A DNA stretch of 64,000 nucleotides, taken from assembly GCF_024586915.1 (NCBI RefSeq), contig NZ_JANBVS010000012.1, positions 124,001-188,000 on the forward strand. Reading direction: 5' to 3'. The translations under genes were made by a program, and so were the position numbers. The DNA is from Bradyrhizobium sp. SRS-191. Lineage in GTDB: Bacteria > Pseudomonadota > Alphaproteobacteria > Rhizobiales > Xanthobacteraceae. The notes under the pieces were generated by a model that had not been told where the DNA came from, made no database searches, and saw only the letters and a list, made by a program, of their open reading frames with translations. Positions within the stretch are counted from its first letter, which is position 1, and every line of letters starts with the position of its first letter. Shown piece after piece: positions 16,396 through 25,026 of the stretch.

Positions 16396-17658
16396 TCAAG
16401 CGACCGTCTTGATCGGCCCAAACGCGCCCTGCTGACGGAAGGCTTCGATCTCCAGGTCGCTGTGCCCCAGCCGGTCGCGCAGAATATCCGTCGTATGCTC
16501 GCCAAGACGCGGCGCGGCCCGGGGCTCGACCGCGGGCGTCATCTGCATGGTGATCGCCGGCTCGACGTTCGGGACCGAGCCCGCAGTCGGGTGCGGAATG
16601 CGACACACGCGATCCCGCGCGCGGACCTCCGGAGCGTTGAAGGCCTGCTCCACCGTGCGAACACGGCCGACGGGAACGCCGGCTTGGTTCATCCGCGAGA
16701 TCCAAACCTCCATGCGATCGGTGGCGATGAGGTCGGCGAGGATGCCGCGGAGTTGGGCGCGGTTGGTCCATCTCGCCCTCCGGGTGGCAAAGCGGGGATC
16801 GCTGAGAAGATCAGCGCGGCCAAGAACCTCCGTCATGAGGCGGTGGCAGAGCCGGTCGTTCCCGCATGCGATGTAGAGCGGACCATCCGACGCCTCGAAC
16901 ACGCCGACCGTCGGCGAATCGTTCGGCGAATTGCCTGTCCGAGAAGGGTTCACACCGCTCATGAGATAGGCCATTCCGGAGAAGCCCGTCATCGCCAAGG
17001 CAATATCGAACAATGCGACCTCGACGTGCTGTCCCCGGCCGAGTCGCTGCCTGGCCGCGAGTGCGAGGAGGATGGCATTGCACGCCGACATGCCCGTCGC
17101 GAAGTCGATGACCGGCGGGCCGGTTCGAATCGGCGGCCCGTCGGCAAATCCGTTGAGCGACATGAAGCCGCTTTCGGCCTGAGTAATCGGATCGAAACCC
17201 GAACGCCACGCAAACGGGCCCGTGCGGCCGTAGGCCGAGATCGAGCAATAGATCAGTCCCGGATTGGTCCGCGACACCGCCGGATAGTCGAGCCCATACT
17301 TTTCCATCACCGACGACGAAAAATTTTCGACCACGATGTCGGCCTTGGCGATGAGCGCGCGGGCAATGTCTCTGGCCTGTGCGACCGCGAGATCCAACAC
17401 CATCCCCTGCTTGTTGCGATTGAGGCTGAGGAAAGCTGCGCTTTCACCGCCGAGTTCAGCATGCTCATAGGCACGGGTATCGTCCCCCTTGATCGGCTGC
17501 TCGATCTTGATGACCTCGGCCCCGAAATCCGCCAAGGTTTGTGTGCATGCAGGCCCGGCGACGACACGCGTGAAATCGATCACGAGCAATCCCGCCAAGG
17601 CGGCAGGCGCATCGCTCGGCCGCGGCTTGCGATCTGACAAGACGACCTCAGCCGGCAT
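16396..17658 (-). CDS. CaiB/BaiF family CoA-transferase
   Basis: 420 residues of the class III (formyl-CoA transferase-like) family. Typical segments: PLAGLLVIDFTRVVAGPACTQ-like N-terminus, GADIVVENF-type loop, and GFDPITQAESG bearing the catalytic Asp that forms the acyl-anhydride intermediate. It moves CoA between carboxylic acids; the natural substrate cannot be read from sequence. It has no FNR box and no clear operon partner, and it marks the last chromosomal gene before the prophage region. Confidence 0.92.
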   Translation of the reverse strand: MPAEVVLSDRKPRPSDAPAALAGLLVIDFTRVVAGPACTQTLADFGAEVIKIEQPIKGDDTRAYEHAELGGESAAFLSLNRNKQGMVLDLAVAQARDIARALIAKADIVVENFSSSVMEKYGLDYPAVSRTNPGLIYCSISAYGRTGPFAWRSGFDPITQAESGFMSLNGFADGPPIRTGPPVIDFATGMSACNAILLALAARQRLGRGQHVEVALFDIALAMTGFSGMAYLMSGVNPSRTGNSPNDSPTVGVFEASDGPLYIACGNDRLCHRLMTEVLGRADLLSDPRFATRRARWTNRAQLRGILADLIATDRMEVWISRMNQAGVPVGRVRTVEQAFNAPEVRARDRVCRIPHPTAGSVPNVEPAITMQMTPAVEPRAAPRLGEHTTDILRDRLGHSDLEIEAFRQQGAFGPIKTVA

Positions 17659-17807
17659 CCCCGGAGTCCTTCCCTCACGTCGATCGTCTGAAGCGATCGT
17701 TGCATGCGCGGATCAGCGCATGGTGCAACCAAGCACAAAACTGGCCTGCGCGCCAATTCCGTTGGCCAAACCAACCTCTGCTGCGACGCAGAAAGAGGCT
17801 GATTGGC

Positions 17808-18269
17808 TCACGCGCGGATCATCTTGCGCCAGTAGAGCGAGTTCCCCCATGCCCAAGGCTGAGCCGGCTCGAACAGCACATATCCGCAGCGAATGAAGTT
17901 GTTCGCCGAGATGATATTGCTCGTCGTGTCCGATACGATGCAACGGAGGCCGGAACGTCGCGCGCGCTGCTCGATTGCGCGCATCATGCGGCGCTGAAGA
18001 CCGTGGCCGCACCGCTCGCGAAGAACCCCCACTCTGGAGAGGTAGCCGATCCCGCTTCCCAAGACGGACGGAACAAGGCCGGCAAAGGCCGTGGGCCGTC
18101 CCAACTCGGAGGTCATCCACCAATGGCCGACGTCGAAATCGGGCAGAGGCGCCCGATCCAGAAAGATGCGCGCGTGAAGGTCCTTCAACGTATCGACGAC
18201 GTCCGGCTCACATGCGTCGACCTCGCGGATGCGGAAGCGGCGCGGACGCCGCAGGGTTTGCTTCGCCAC
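17808..18269 (-). CDS. GNAT acetyltransferase at the end of the prophage late operon
   Basis: 153 residues from a GTG start at 18269 that is preceded by GGAAG. The acetyl-CoA loop VLRERCGHGLQRRMM (R-x-x-G-x-G/A type) and a following DTTSNIISANNFIRCGYVL segment are typical of GNAT N-acetyltransferases. The gene begins four bases after the stop codon of the small membrane gene upstream, so it seems part of the lysis operon. The substrate is unknown. It may be a late-gene passenger rather than a phage function. Confidence 0.82.
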   Translation of the reverse strand: MAKQTLRRPRRFRIREVDACEPDVVDTLKDLHARIFLDRAPLPDFDVGHWWMTSELGRPTAFAGLVPSVLGSGIGYLSRVGVLRERCGHGLQRRMMRAIEQRARRSGLRCIVSDTTSNIISANNFIRCGYVLFEPAQPWAWGNSLYWRKMIRA

Positions 18270-18273
18270 GGCT

Positions 18274-18573
18274 TCACTTCCCGAGCACGACTTTGATGCC
18301 GAGCCAGATCGCGCCGACGATACCGGTCGCAATGACCGTGATGACCGCCTTGAACGTATAGCTCTGCGCCTGCTCCACGCTCTTACGCCAGCGCCGCAGG
18401 TGCTGGAAGTCGGCGCGGAGCTCCTTGCGATCCTCCTCCTCGATGCCGAAAGAAGTGAGAATCGTGACGATCGCCCTCATGACCACGGCGTCCATCTCGT
18501 CGCGCTCGACCTGGTTCTGCTTGATCAGCGTCTCCGCGACGACGGCCCTGATCTCGTCATGGGTGATGTTCAT
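18274..18573 (-). CDS. Small phage membrane protein (lysis module)
   Basis: 99 residues. A charged helical region (1-70, many Glu, Arg and Lys) precedes one transmembrane segment (about 75-95, AVITVIATGIVGAIWLGIKVV) and a short basic end. It overlaps the start of the gene upstream on this strand (stop 18570) by four bases. Topology and position next to a holin-like gene suggest a lysis accessory role (holin partner or spanin-like), but no family is recognised with certainty. Confidence 0.65.
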   Translation of the reverse strand: MNITHDEIRAVVAETLIKQNQVERDEMDAVVMRAIVTILTSFGIEEEDRKELRADFQHLRRWRKSVEQAQSYTFKAVITVIATGIVGAIWLGIKVVLGK

Positions 18574-18953
18574 CGTCTGATGATCCTTGCAACGTTTTCG
18601 AAGCCACGCTTGGCGAAGTAGAAGGAAATAACGAGGTTGGCCGTCGTCGACGCAAAACCCGCCAACGGATCGGTCGAACCAAGGCCCAGCACCTTGTCCC
18701 ACACCAAAAGCTTGGCGAAATAGATCGAGACGCAGTAGCCGATGAGCTTGTCCGGCTCGTACCAGCAGCCGATTTCGGCCGCGCGCAGCCGCAGCGTCGC
18801 CTCGTTCTCCGACACCTGGGCAGCGATTTCCGTCGCCGCCAGGTCTGCGGCGATCTTCGCGTCCGTGTTGCCCGCCTTGAGCTTCGCCTGGTAGGCGTCG
18901 ATCAATCCTTTGATGACGGGCCCGCCGAGGAACCCCAGAATGCTCATCCACAT
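18570..18953 (-). CDS. Putative phage holin-like membrane protein
   Basis: 127 residues. The N-terminus begins MWMSILGFLGGPVIKGLIDAY, and two hydrophobic stretches occur near 73-90 (LIGYCVSIYFAKLLVW) and 97-115. Between them the chain is Ala/Glu-rich. Such proteins are annotated as holins in alphaproteobacterial podophages and would control timing of inner-membrane permeabilisation. It is coupled by a four-base overlap to the next small gene. The assignment rests on topology and neighbourhood. Confidence 0.65.
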   Translation of the reverse strand: MWMSILGFLGGPVIKGLIDAYQAKLKAGNTDAKIAADLAATEIAAQVSENEATLRLRAAEIGCWYEPDKLIGYCVSIYFAKLLVWDKVLGLGSTDPLAGFASTTANLVISFYFAKRGFENVARIIRR

Positions 18954-18954
18954 G

Positions 18955-19197
18955 TCACGGCGCCCTCTTGAGCGAACGCAGCCGCGCGACGATCGTGATG
19001 AGCGAGATCAGCAGCAAGATCCGTCCGACCGCGCGGCTGTCGCCGACCGCAGCGCTGATCTGATCCTTGAGGGCCGGATCTCCCAGCGCGTCGCTGAGAC
19101 CGTCGATGATCGAGAGGAGACATCCGATGAACGCCAATACATACCCCCACGCGATCGTCAGCGAATGACGGCACGCAGCCTTGACTCTTGCCCACAT
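18955..19197 (-). CDS. Small phage membrane protein upstream of the holin-like gene
   Basis: 80 residues from the ATG at 19197, which follows an AGGAAAGG ribosome-binding site. Two hydrophobic segments (about 12-30 and 55-70) flank a polar loop, and the C-terminus is basic (RLRSLKRAP). One base separates its stop from the holin-like gene. Likely part of the lysis cassette; exact role unknown. Bases 19198-19345 upstream hold no gene. Confidence 0.6.
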   Translation of the reverse strand: MWARVKAACRHSLTIAWGYVLAFIGCLLSIIDGLSDALGDPALKDQISAAVGDSRAVGRILLLISLITIVARLRSLKRAP

Positions 19198-19345
19198 GGC
19201 CTGGCCTTTCCTTGAGATGTGAAGATTGTGCCGCGCATTTCGTCGACCGCCCGAGGCGCGATGCACTGCTTGCGATTTCCGCGTCACCACCTCGGCGACC
19301 TGTCGGTGGCGCAACACCAGGCGCCAGCTCGGCAGCAGAAGCGGT

Positions 19346-20038
19346 TCAGCGACGGCCGAGAACGCGCATCACAAGGTCAACAAAAAGGGCTCCAATGGAG
19401 CCCTTTGCCGGATGCCTGATCGATGCTCGTGATGGGGCCGGCGGCCCACTCCGGGGCGGCGGTTTCGCCTCCTCCGGCCCTGCCGCGAAACTGATGCTCG
19501 GATCGATCTCCATCATGGCCTTCAGCAGGCCTGCACAACCTGGCTGCCGGTCGACCGCCCGGGGATCATACACCCCGTCCCTGACATATTTTCCAGCGCG
19601 ATACTGGTCGGTCCCCGCCCACACGTAAGGCGAGGGCACGCCACGACGCGCATAGCCCAGCCCGTTATACTGCTCGAGCAGTGTCAAGGCGCCCCCAATC
19701 GACCAGTCCTGCCAACGCGCCGCATACGGCGCACAGTTGACGAGAGCATCGACAGCCGCCTCTTCCCACGACTCGAACGGCCCGCGCCCAGCCGGAACAT
19801 GGACCGACACACGATCCCAAGGATCCCCTTGCGCCAGCGACCGTGACCAGCTTTGAGACGACTCCCGCTCGTGAATCACGGCAATGATCGCCCAGGGGAC
19901 GCCGGTCCGTTTGGCCACGGACTGATACCGCGGCCTGGCTGCAACCAGGCGGCGGGCTATTGAACTGACCTCACGTGTCGCTCTAACTTTGTCCCATCGT
20001 TCACCATTCATCCTTGACAGACTCGCCACCATATCCAT
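19346..20038 (-). CDS. Putative endolysin (lysozyme/transglycosylase-like)
   Basis: 230 residues. The region about 35-165 looks like a glycan hydrolase: GVPWAIIAVIHERESSQSW presents a catalytic-type Glu after a helix, followed by DPWDRVSVHVP and LTLLEQYNGLGYARRG, a layout seen in lysozyme-like proteins of rhizobial phages. The C-terminal 60 residues are Pro-rich and end in a short hydrophobic helix. It would cut peptidoglycan at host lysis. A strong hairpin terminator sequence lies inside the last codons (19384-19406), which is unusual. Confidence 0.72.
   Translation of the reverse strand: MDMVASLSRMNGERWDKVRATREVSSIARRLVAARPRYQSVAKRTGVPWAIIAVIHERESSQSWSRSLAQGDPWDRVSVHVPAGRGPFESWEEAAVDALVNCAPYAARWQDWSIGGALTLLEQYNGLGYARRGVPSPYVWAGTDQYRAGKYVRDGVYDPRAVDRQPGCAGLLKAMMEIDPSISFAAGPEEAKPPPRSGPPAPSRASIRHPAKGSIGALFVDLVMRVLGRR
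19384..19406 (-). terminator. Hairpin terminator inside the endolysin 3' end
   Basis: A perfect 10-bp stem (AAAGGGCTCC, loop of three, GGAGCCCTTT) is followed on the minus strand by further T residues. It lies about 40 bases before the endolysin stop codon and would end transcription before the small lysis membrane genes. Confidence 0.65.
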
Positions 20039-20143
20039 CGAACAAATCTCCCAACTATGGCAATAGTCGTCGCCGCGCCCTTGCTCGCCAGGACGTTGTG
20101 TGTTTTTTTGTTGCGATCAGTTTCTGACGCTTACAGGAAATGC

Positions 20144-21115
20144 ATGAAGTACCGGCAAATTTGTGATCTGACGGTCTCAGAGGTCGCTCTGGGCTGTTCA
20201 GGTTTCTGGGGAAACAAACGGTTCGAAGAAAGAAAAGCGATTCGGATTGTGCGCGAAGCCTTCGAACTAGGTATCAATTACTTCGACACTGGGCACAACT
20301 ATTGCAACTATAACGCCGAACCTAGGCTTGGAAGAGCCTTGTCGGAAATAGTAGCCTCTACGGATCGCTCAAAACTGGTAGTTTCGACCAAGGCAGGAAC
20401 AATCCGTGCGCGGCCCCTACTTTCATGGAAGGAAGTGAGGACTACAGATCACAGCCCGGAATATATCGAGAGGGCCTGCATCCAAGCGATCAAGAACTTG
20501 GGGGTAGGCTACATTGACATCTTCTATCTTCATAATTTTTCCAAAGAATCTATCACCGATGAGCTTTTGACTCGCCTGCAACGCATGCAGCGGAGCGGCA
20601 TGTTCCGCCTGCTAGGCATAAACACTCACCGGGAAAGTCAGATGCGATATGCTGCCGACTTGAATGGCGTATTCGATGTAGTCTTAATCGATCTAAACGT
20701 AGCCCAACTGGACCGCATTCCTATTATTGAGTATATGCACAATGCGGGACTCTCCATAGTTGCCGGGACAGTGCTTGCACAAGGCCACCTAATCACCGGG
20801 AAGATCGGACATATACGGAGGGCAGCGGATTTATGGTATCTTGCCCGAGCGACGCTCAAGCCGGAATCTCGAAAGCTCGCGGATGCAGCGCGTTTCGTCC
20901 GCCCGGCACTCGCATCAATTCGCAGCATGACTCCTGCTCAAGCAGCCATCGCTTATGTCCTATCGCTTCCTCAGGTCTCTTCCTGTGTGATCGGGACGAC
21001 CGATCTTCGCAATCTCCACGAAGTTGCGGGTTCGACAGAGAAAGCTCTGTCCTCACTTGAGGTTGATTCAATTTTATCGGCGTTCCAGAAGCAGTCCGGT
21101 CGAGTAAGTGCTTAG
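20144..21115 (+). CDS. Aldo/keto reductase carried within the prophage
   Basis: 323 residues from the ATG at 20144, preceded by AGGAAATGC. The AKR barrel has the catalytic tetrad residues in context: Asp and Tyr in GINYFDTGHNYCNYNAEP, Lys in LVVSTKAGT and His in DIFYLHNF. It reduces carbonyls with NADPH; the substrate is unknown. It is on the opposite strand to all neighbouring phage genes, is clearly richer in A/T than they are, and its stop overlaps the tail-fibre stop by four bases. These are signs of a recently acquired passenger (moron). Confidence 0.88.
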   Translation: MKYRQICDLTVSEVALGCSGFWGNKRFEERKAIRIVREAFELGINYFDTGHNYCNYNAEPRLGRALSEIVASTDRSKLVVSTKAGTIRARPLLSWKEVRTTDHSPEYIERACIQAIKNLGVGYIDIFYLHNFSKESITDELLTRLQRMQRSGMFRLLGINTHRESQMRYAADLNGVFDVVLIDLNVAQLDRIPIIEYMHNAGLSIVAGTVLAQGHLITGKIGHIRRAADLWYLARATLKPESRKLADAARFVRPALASIRSMTPAQAAIAYVLSLPQVSSCVIGTTDLRNLHEVAGSTEKALSSLEVDSILSAFQKQSGRVSA

Positions 21116-22110
21116 ATTATTCGGATGATGTAGTTCGTCAGGATCGTGGGCTGCAGTATGTTGTGCGAGCTTCCACCTCCCGTGTATCCGATTGAGACGC
21201 TTATACCTGTTACCGCTGCGCCCGTTGTGGTTACAGAGTTTCCATAAGTCGACGATTGGGCTCCGCCACCTGCGTTCCATTGGTTGGAAGCGTAGACTGC
21301 GATCGTCGAACTATGGACGTGAGACGGATCGTTTACCGCAGCACCATGGCTGTGGGACGGAAGCTGATCTATCGTAAGTGTATGAGTGTCAGATCCTCCA
21401 ACTCCCCCCAGAGAGTGGCGGAGGGCTGCAAGGCTGCCAGCTACGAGGCGGTTTGCCGTTGCACCTCCCATATTGTCCAAACAGGCACGTACCCTCCCAC
21501 GAAGATCGGGCAAATTGAACGTCGTACTGCCGTCCCCGCCGCCATACGTTGTACCGATCAGGGCGAACAATGTCGCATAAGTCGCACGGCTGATCGCCTG
21601 TCCATAAGGGAACGCGAAAGAGCTGTTGGGCGCGATCGCGCCCCAGAAGTCGAGGCCGGCGGCCAGAGGGATGTTGTAGGGGTTGCCGTAGAACCCATGC
21701 AGGTAGAAGCTACCGTCAGGGTGATTGTAGATGGCCACATAGGGCGTCCCCTGGATGATCGTTCCTGGCAAGAGGTCCGCATTCGGTCCGCTGCGGAGCG
21801 GTTTGGCGCCGAGGGAGTCGACATTGAGGGTGACCGGTGCGCCGTTGGTGACATGCGGCGTGAAGGCGATGATCTGGCCGTTGAGATTTGGCAGCGTATC
21901 GAACTGCTGATTGCTTCTCACTGCATAGGCGGTGCTCGTCCCGCTCGTCGCGAGCGCCCCCGCGATATCGTCACGGTATTTTGCGGTCGCCGCCATCATG
22001 GCGCGGGCGGAGTCGTTGATGCTCGAGGGCGCCTGCCCTTCTGACCAGTTGATCGACGGATCTGCCGTGGCGTCCGCCGATGCGGTCTGCGACCAGCGAT
22101 AGAGTGTCAT
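21112..22110 (-). CDS. Phage tail-collar-domain fibre protein
   Basis: 332 residues. The C-terminal half contains the tail-collar fold, with FPYGQAISRATYATLFALIGTTYG... and FNLPDLRGRVRAC, followed by an Ala/Gly/Ser region with SHSHGAAV and DPSHVHS repeats and a terminal beta-rich tip. Such proteins bind the host surface. A hairpin terminator directly upstream (22125-22149) separates it from the preceding structural genes, so it probably has its own promoter or is expressed by read-through. Confidence 0.88.
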   Translation of the reverse strand: MTLYRWSQTASADATADPSINWSEGQAPSSINDSARAMMAATAKYRDDIAGALATSGTSTAYAVRSNQQFDTLPNLNGQIIAFTPHVTNGAPVTLNVDSLGAKPLRSGPNADLLPGTIIQGTPYVAIYNHPDGSFYLHGFYGNPYNIPLAAGLDFWGAIAPNSSFAFPYGQAISRATYATLFALIGTTYGGGDGSTTFNLPDLRGRVRACLDNMGGATANRLVAGSLAALRHSLGGVGGSDTHTLTIDQLPSHSHGAAVNDPSHVHSSTIAVYASNQWNAGGGAQSSTYGNSVTTTGAAVTGISVSIGYTGGGSSHNILQPTILTNYIIRII

Positions 22111-22124
22111 GCTGCTCCTCGAAT

Positions 22125-22149
22125 AAAAAAGGCAGCCATACGGGCTGCC
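22125..22149 (-). terminator. Intrinsic terminator between the structural operon and the collar fibre gene
   Basis: On the minus strand GGCAGCC, a short loop and GGCTGCC are followed by TTTTTTATTC. It is a typical Rho-independent terminator about 15-40 bases ahead of the fibre gene. Confidence 0.8.
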
Positions 22150-22220
22150 CGGATATCGATCCTGAACTTAGAAATGGGTGCACATCGGCAAGCCGGACGC
22201 GAGCCGCGTTTGCGGCGCCG

Positions 22221-22424
22221 CTACGCCTGCCGCTTCAACATCAGATATTGCTCGCACGCACATGACGGCGCCTTGGCGATCAGGAGATTGCGGATCACGC
22301 CCCTGGGCACGCCGGGACTTTCCTTTGCAATAGCGTCGACGCGGTCCTGAACGACCTGGTCGACCTCGGCGCGGATCAGCTCAATCCTGTCTTCCAGGCT
22401 GAGCACGCTGCGGTTCTGCTTCAT
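22221..22424 (-). CDS. Small phage hypothetical protein
   Basis: 67 residues from an ATG at 22424 with AAGGAC upstream. The chain is helical and charged (LEDRIELIRAEVDQVVQDRVD) with no recognised domain; two cysteines occur near the C-terminus (SCACEQ). It overlaps the 3' end of the 172-residue gene upstream by 44 bases. Function unknown. Confidence 0.55.
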   Translation of the reverse strand: MKQNRSVLSLEDRIELIRAEVDQVVQDRVDAIAKESPGVPRGVIRNLLIAKAPSCACEQYLMLKRQA

Positions 22425-22899
22425 TGGTCTGGTCCTTTTCCATTGGGGGCCGCGCAGCCCGAAGCCGGGCGAGCATCTTGTTGGCATGAGCAAGGGCGTG
22501 CTGTGTGCGCCTCAGACTCTTTTCGCGTCCGATCTCGTGGGCGGCGATGAAGACTTTGAGATCATGAGGCAGCGCCTTGAAGCGCTGCTTCCACGCATCC
22601 GGCCACGACAGAGGTGGCGAGAGCTCGGCGATATCGTCGAGCGCGAGCGCGACCGGCCCTCCCACGGTCGGATCAGCCAGCCCCAGCGTCACATGCGTGC
22701 ATGAGATCTCCTGAATGGCTTGCCAGAGCGCCTCAATCCCCATGCCCGCGTGATCTCTCACGAAGCGGGCAACCACCGCCGGCGAGGCCGGGCAAAACAT
22801 TTCGCGCTCGCGCTCACACCAGCGAGCGAACAGCGGCGCACGCTGCCTGCGCGCAGCAGCGAGCGCCGCAAGAACCGGGTTCGCCACGACCGGACTCAC
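22381..22899 (-). CDS. Phage hypothetical protein, 172 residues
   Basis: A mostly helical protein with a Trp-containing middle (LSWPDAWKQRFKALPHDL) and a basic helix near the end. The start codon overlaps the stop of the gene upstream by four bases (ATGA type), confirming co-translation in the structural operon. No family is recognised; proteins in this place in podophages are often ejected or scaffold-related. Confidence 0.65.
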   Translation of the reverse strand: MSPVVANPVLAALAAARRQRAPLFARWCEREREMFCPASPAVVARFVRDHAGMGIEALWQAIQEISCTHVTLGLADPTVGGPVALALDDIAELSPPLSWPDAWKQRFKALPHDLKVFIAAHEIGREKSLRRTQHALAHANKMLARLRAARPPMEKDQTNEAEPQRAQPGRQD

Positions 22900-24032
22900 G
22901 GCCGCTCCGACCTACGAGCCTGGTAGAGCGCGACGGCGTCCTTGAGATCCCCTGATGATGTCAAGCGAGCGTTGAGCGCGCGCAGGTCGGTTCGCCCACG
23001 TTGGCCGGACGAGCCGGAGACGCCGGGACGCACCACGGGCGGAACAGCCTTCGTGACGACGGAGTCCTTCGCTTTCATCATCAGTCGATAGCGCGCCGCG
23101 TCGTACATCATTCGTTGAAATGTCGCGTGACGCATCAATGGCTCGGTCTGAAACAAGCGATTGAGTTCCGACTGAGTAATGCCGCTTTCTTTCGCTACTT
23201 CCAAGATCTCTGCCGCCACCGCTTGGCGGACGGCCGTCGGCTCATGTTTGAGCAGGCCCTCGAGCTTGCTGTCCTGCTCGTGGGCGAAGGACTGGAAACT
23301 GTTCTGAGCGAATTCCGCCTGGCGGCGCTGCTCCTGGGCCTGCTGCGCCAGCAATTGATCGGACATCGCAACCGCGGCCTGGATCCGCCCAAACTTGCCG
23401 GGATCATCCCGCGACATTCGTTCGAGCGCCAAAGGCATCTGCTCGGCCGGCATACCCGCAAACTCAGGGAATTGACTGAGAAAGCTCGCCTGGGCGATCT
23501 GAACGGCAGATGCCAGTCCATCTCGATAGGACTGGCGGGCAGCTTCGGCCTCGCCAATCCTCTGCTCGATTGCCTGCAGCACCTGCGGATGGCTCAGCGC
23601 CCGCTCCAGTTCCGACGCGAGGCGGTCGGCCTCGTCCGCCTCCGCCCTGCCCGGCTCAGGAGCGAAGTCTGCCTCCCCGCCGTCAGCCGGCCCGGATGTC
23701 GCGCCATTCCTCTCCTGCCTGGCCCCGGGATCCATCTCCGCCGTCGCATCATCCCGCTCGGCGAGTCTGATCCTGGCATGATCCCGTGCAGCCCGGTCCA
23801 AGGTGACAGCCTCTGTCGGGTCGACGACATTGCCGGACTCGTCGACATACTCCCGGACCATCACCGGCGAGCGGGAGGAGCTCCTTTGCTCGGCGGCTTC
23901 GCGCAGCGACGCTGCATCGCTCTCGATCGCCTCGCGATCCGGCCGCTCCTCGGGGTCCGGCATCGGCTTATAGCCGGCGCTCTGCAGCTCAAAGGAGGCT
24001 CCAGTCAAGAGAGCCTCGGGTTCATCGGACAT
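22896..24032 (-). CDS. Phage structural/ejection-associated protein, charged coiled-coil
   Basis: 378 residues. The first 130 residues are acidic and probably disordered. The middle (about 150-300) is rich in Gln, Glu and Ala with heptad-like stretches such as SDQLLAQQAQEQRRQAEF and is expected to form coiled coil. The C-terminus is basic. The start at 24032 follows GGAG at suitable spacing; a start at 24047 lacks a ribosome-binding site. The composition resembles a scaffold or internal virion protein, but the gene sits with tail genes, so an ejected protein is more likely. No family named. Confidence 0.65.
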   Translation of the reverse strand: MSDEPEALLTGASFELQSAGYKPMPDPEERPDREAIESDAASLREAAEQRSSSRSPVMVREYVDESGNVVDPTEAVTLDRAARDHARIRLAERDDATAEMDPGARQERNGATSGPADGGEADFAPEPGRAEADEADRLASELERALSHPQVLQAIEQRIGEAEAARQSYRDGLASAVQIAQASFLSQFPEFAGMPAEQMPLALERMSRDDPGKFGRIQAAVAMSDQLLAQQAQEQRRQAEFAQNSFQSFAHEQDSKLEGLLKHEPTAVRQAVAAEILEVAKESGITQSELNRLFQTEPLMRHATFQRMMYDAARYRLMMKAKDSVVTKAVPPVVRPGVSGSSGQRGRTDLRALNARLTSSGDLKDAVALYQARRSERP

Positions 24033-24082
24033 TCGCAACCGCTCCATTCTAATTGGCGCCCAGCAGCACGACCGGCACCTGA

Positions 24083-24934
24083 CTATTTCTTGATCGCGCC
24101 GATCAGGCCGCTGATGCCGCCAGCAATCTTGGCGAACTGATCCGCTCCGGACATCTCCTGTGTCCCAGTCATGGTCCCGCTGGATTGCTGGCCAAGCTGG
24201 GCGATCGGGGTCCCGATCTGTGCCAGCAGCCCGAGCGCCTGCACCGGGATGCCGCGGCGCTGCGCCTCCTCGGCGAGCGTTGCATTGGCGCCGTAGTTCT
24301 TGGCGTCGAGCGCGGCCTGCGAGGCCGTCACGCCCTGGCCCTGGTTCGCAAGATATTGCTGCTGCATGCCGCCGAGCATGCTGGCCGTCGTGTTGCCGGC
24401 GCCGTAGAGCGCGTTCGCCGCGGCGAGCTGGTTCTGGACATCCTGATTGTACTGGGCCGCGATGACAGGCGCTTCTGCCGCCGCGACGCCACGGCCGTAA
24501 GCCATCTGATTGGCGCCGCTGAAGTCGCGGCCCGCGGCTGCGAACTGGCCGTTGATGGAGGCGCCGACATCGTTCTGGATCTGCGCCAGTTGCGCCGCAA
24601 GCGCCGGATTGTTGCCGATCATACTGCCGTTGGCGTAGGGCGTCAGCTGGCCCTGCAGCGCCTGCAGATTGGCTTGAGCCGCTGGCGCCTGCGCCAGCGC
24701 ATTGCCGCCATTGAGCAGCGACTGCGCATAGGAGCCGATGCCGCCCGCATAGGGATTGCCCTGCGCCGCATTCTGCTTCAGCTGATCGAGCGCGCCGGTT
24801 TCGGCGCCGGTCAGCGCGGTGTTGTTGAGGCCGCCTGACACCTGCGAGAGAATGCTCTGCAGCATCGGCTGCGCCGGCTGCCACGGCTGCGTCTGGGATT
24901 GCTGTGTCTGGGTGCTGGTTGATTGTCCGCCCAT
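24083..24934 (-). CDS. Ala/Gln/Gly-rich phage ejection-type structural protein
   Basis: 283 residues. The N-terminus MGGQSTSTQTQQSQTQPWQP is low complexity. The body is strongly Ala/Gln/Asn-rich with hydrophobic periodicity (LGGMQQQYLANQGQG, AAQYNQDVQNQLAAANALYGAG), ending in a hydrophobic GISGLIGAIKK tail. Such chains are typical of podoviral DNA-ejection or tail-internal proteins that form a channel through the envelope. Assignment is by composition and position. Confidence 0.65.
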   Translation of the reverse strand: MGGQSTSTQTQQSQTQPWQPAQPMLQSILSQVSGGLNNTALTGAETGALDQLKQNAAQGNPYAGGIGSYAQSLLNGGNALAQAPAAQANLQALQGQLTPYANGSMIGNNPALAAQLAQIQNDVGASINGQFAAAGRDFSGANQMAYGRGVAAAEAPVIAAQYNQDVQNQLAAANALYGAGNTTASMLGGMQQQYLANQGQGVTASQAALDAKNYGANATLAEEAQRRGIPVQALGLLAQIGTPIAQLGQQSSGTMTGTQEMSGADQFAKIAGGISGLIGAIKK

Positions 24935-25026
24935 CGTATGAAAGTCCGTTCTTGTGAAACCGAATGTTCTAAATCTGCAGTCAAAAGAACCTATCGCTGC
25001 TCCAATCGCAAATTCGGCTGACTCGC

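Noticed and set aside
24083..24884. A 662-codon minus-strand frame from 24884 to 22896
   Set aside because: Its first 280 codons are an alternative frame of the ejection-type gene at 24083-24934; only the part from 24032 is supported as a gene.
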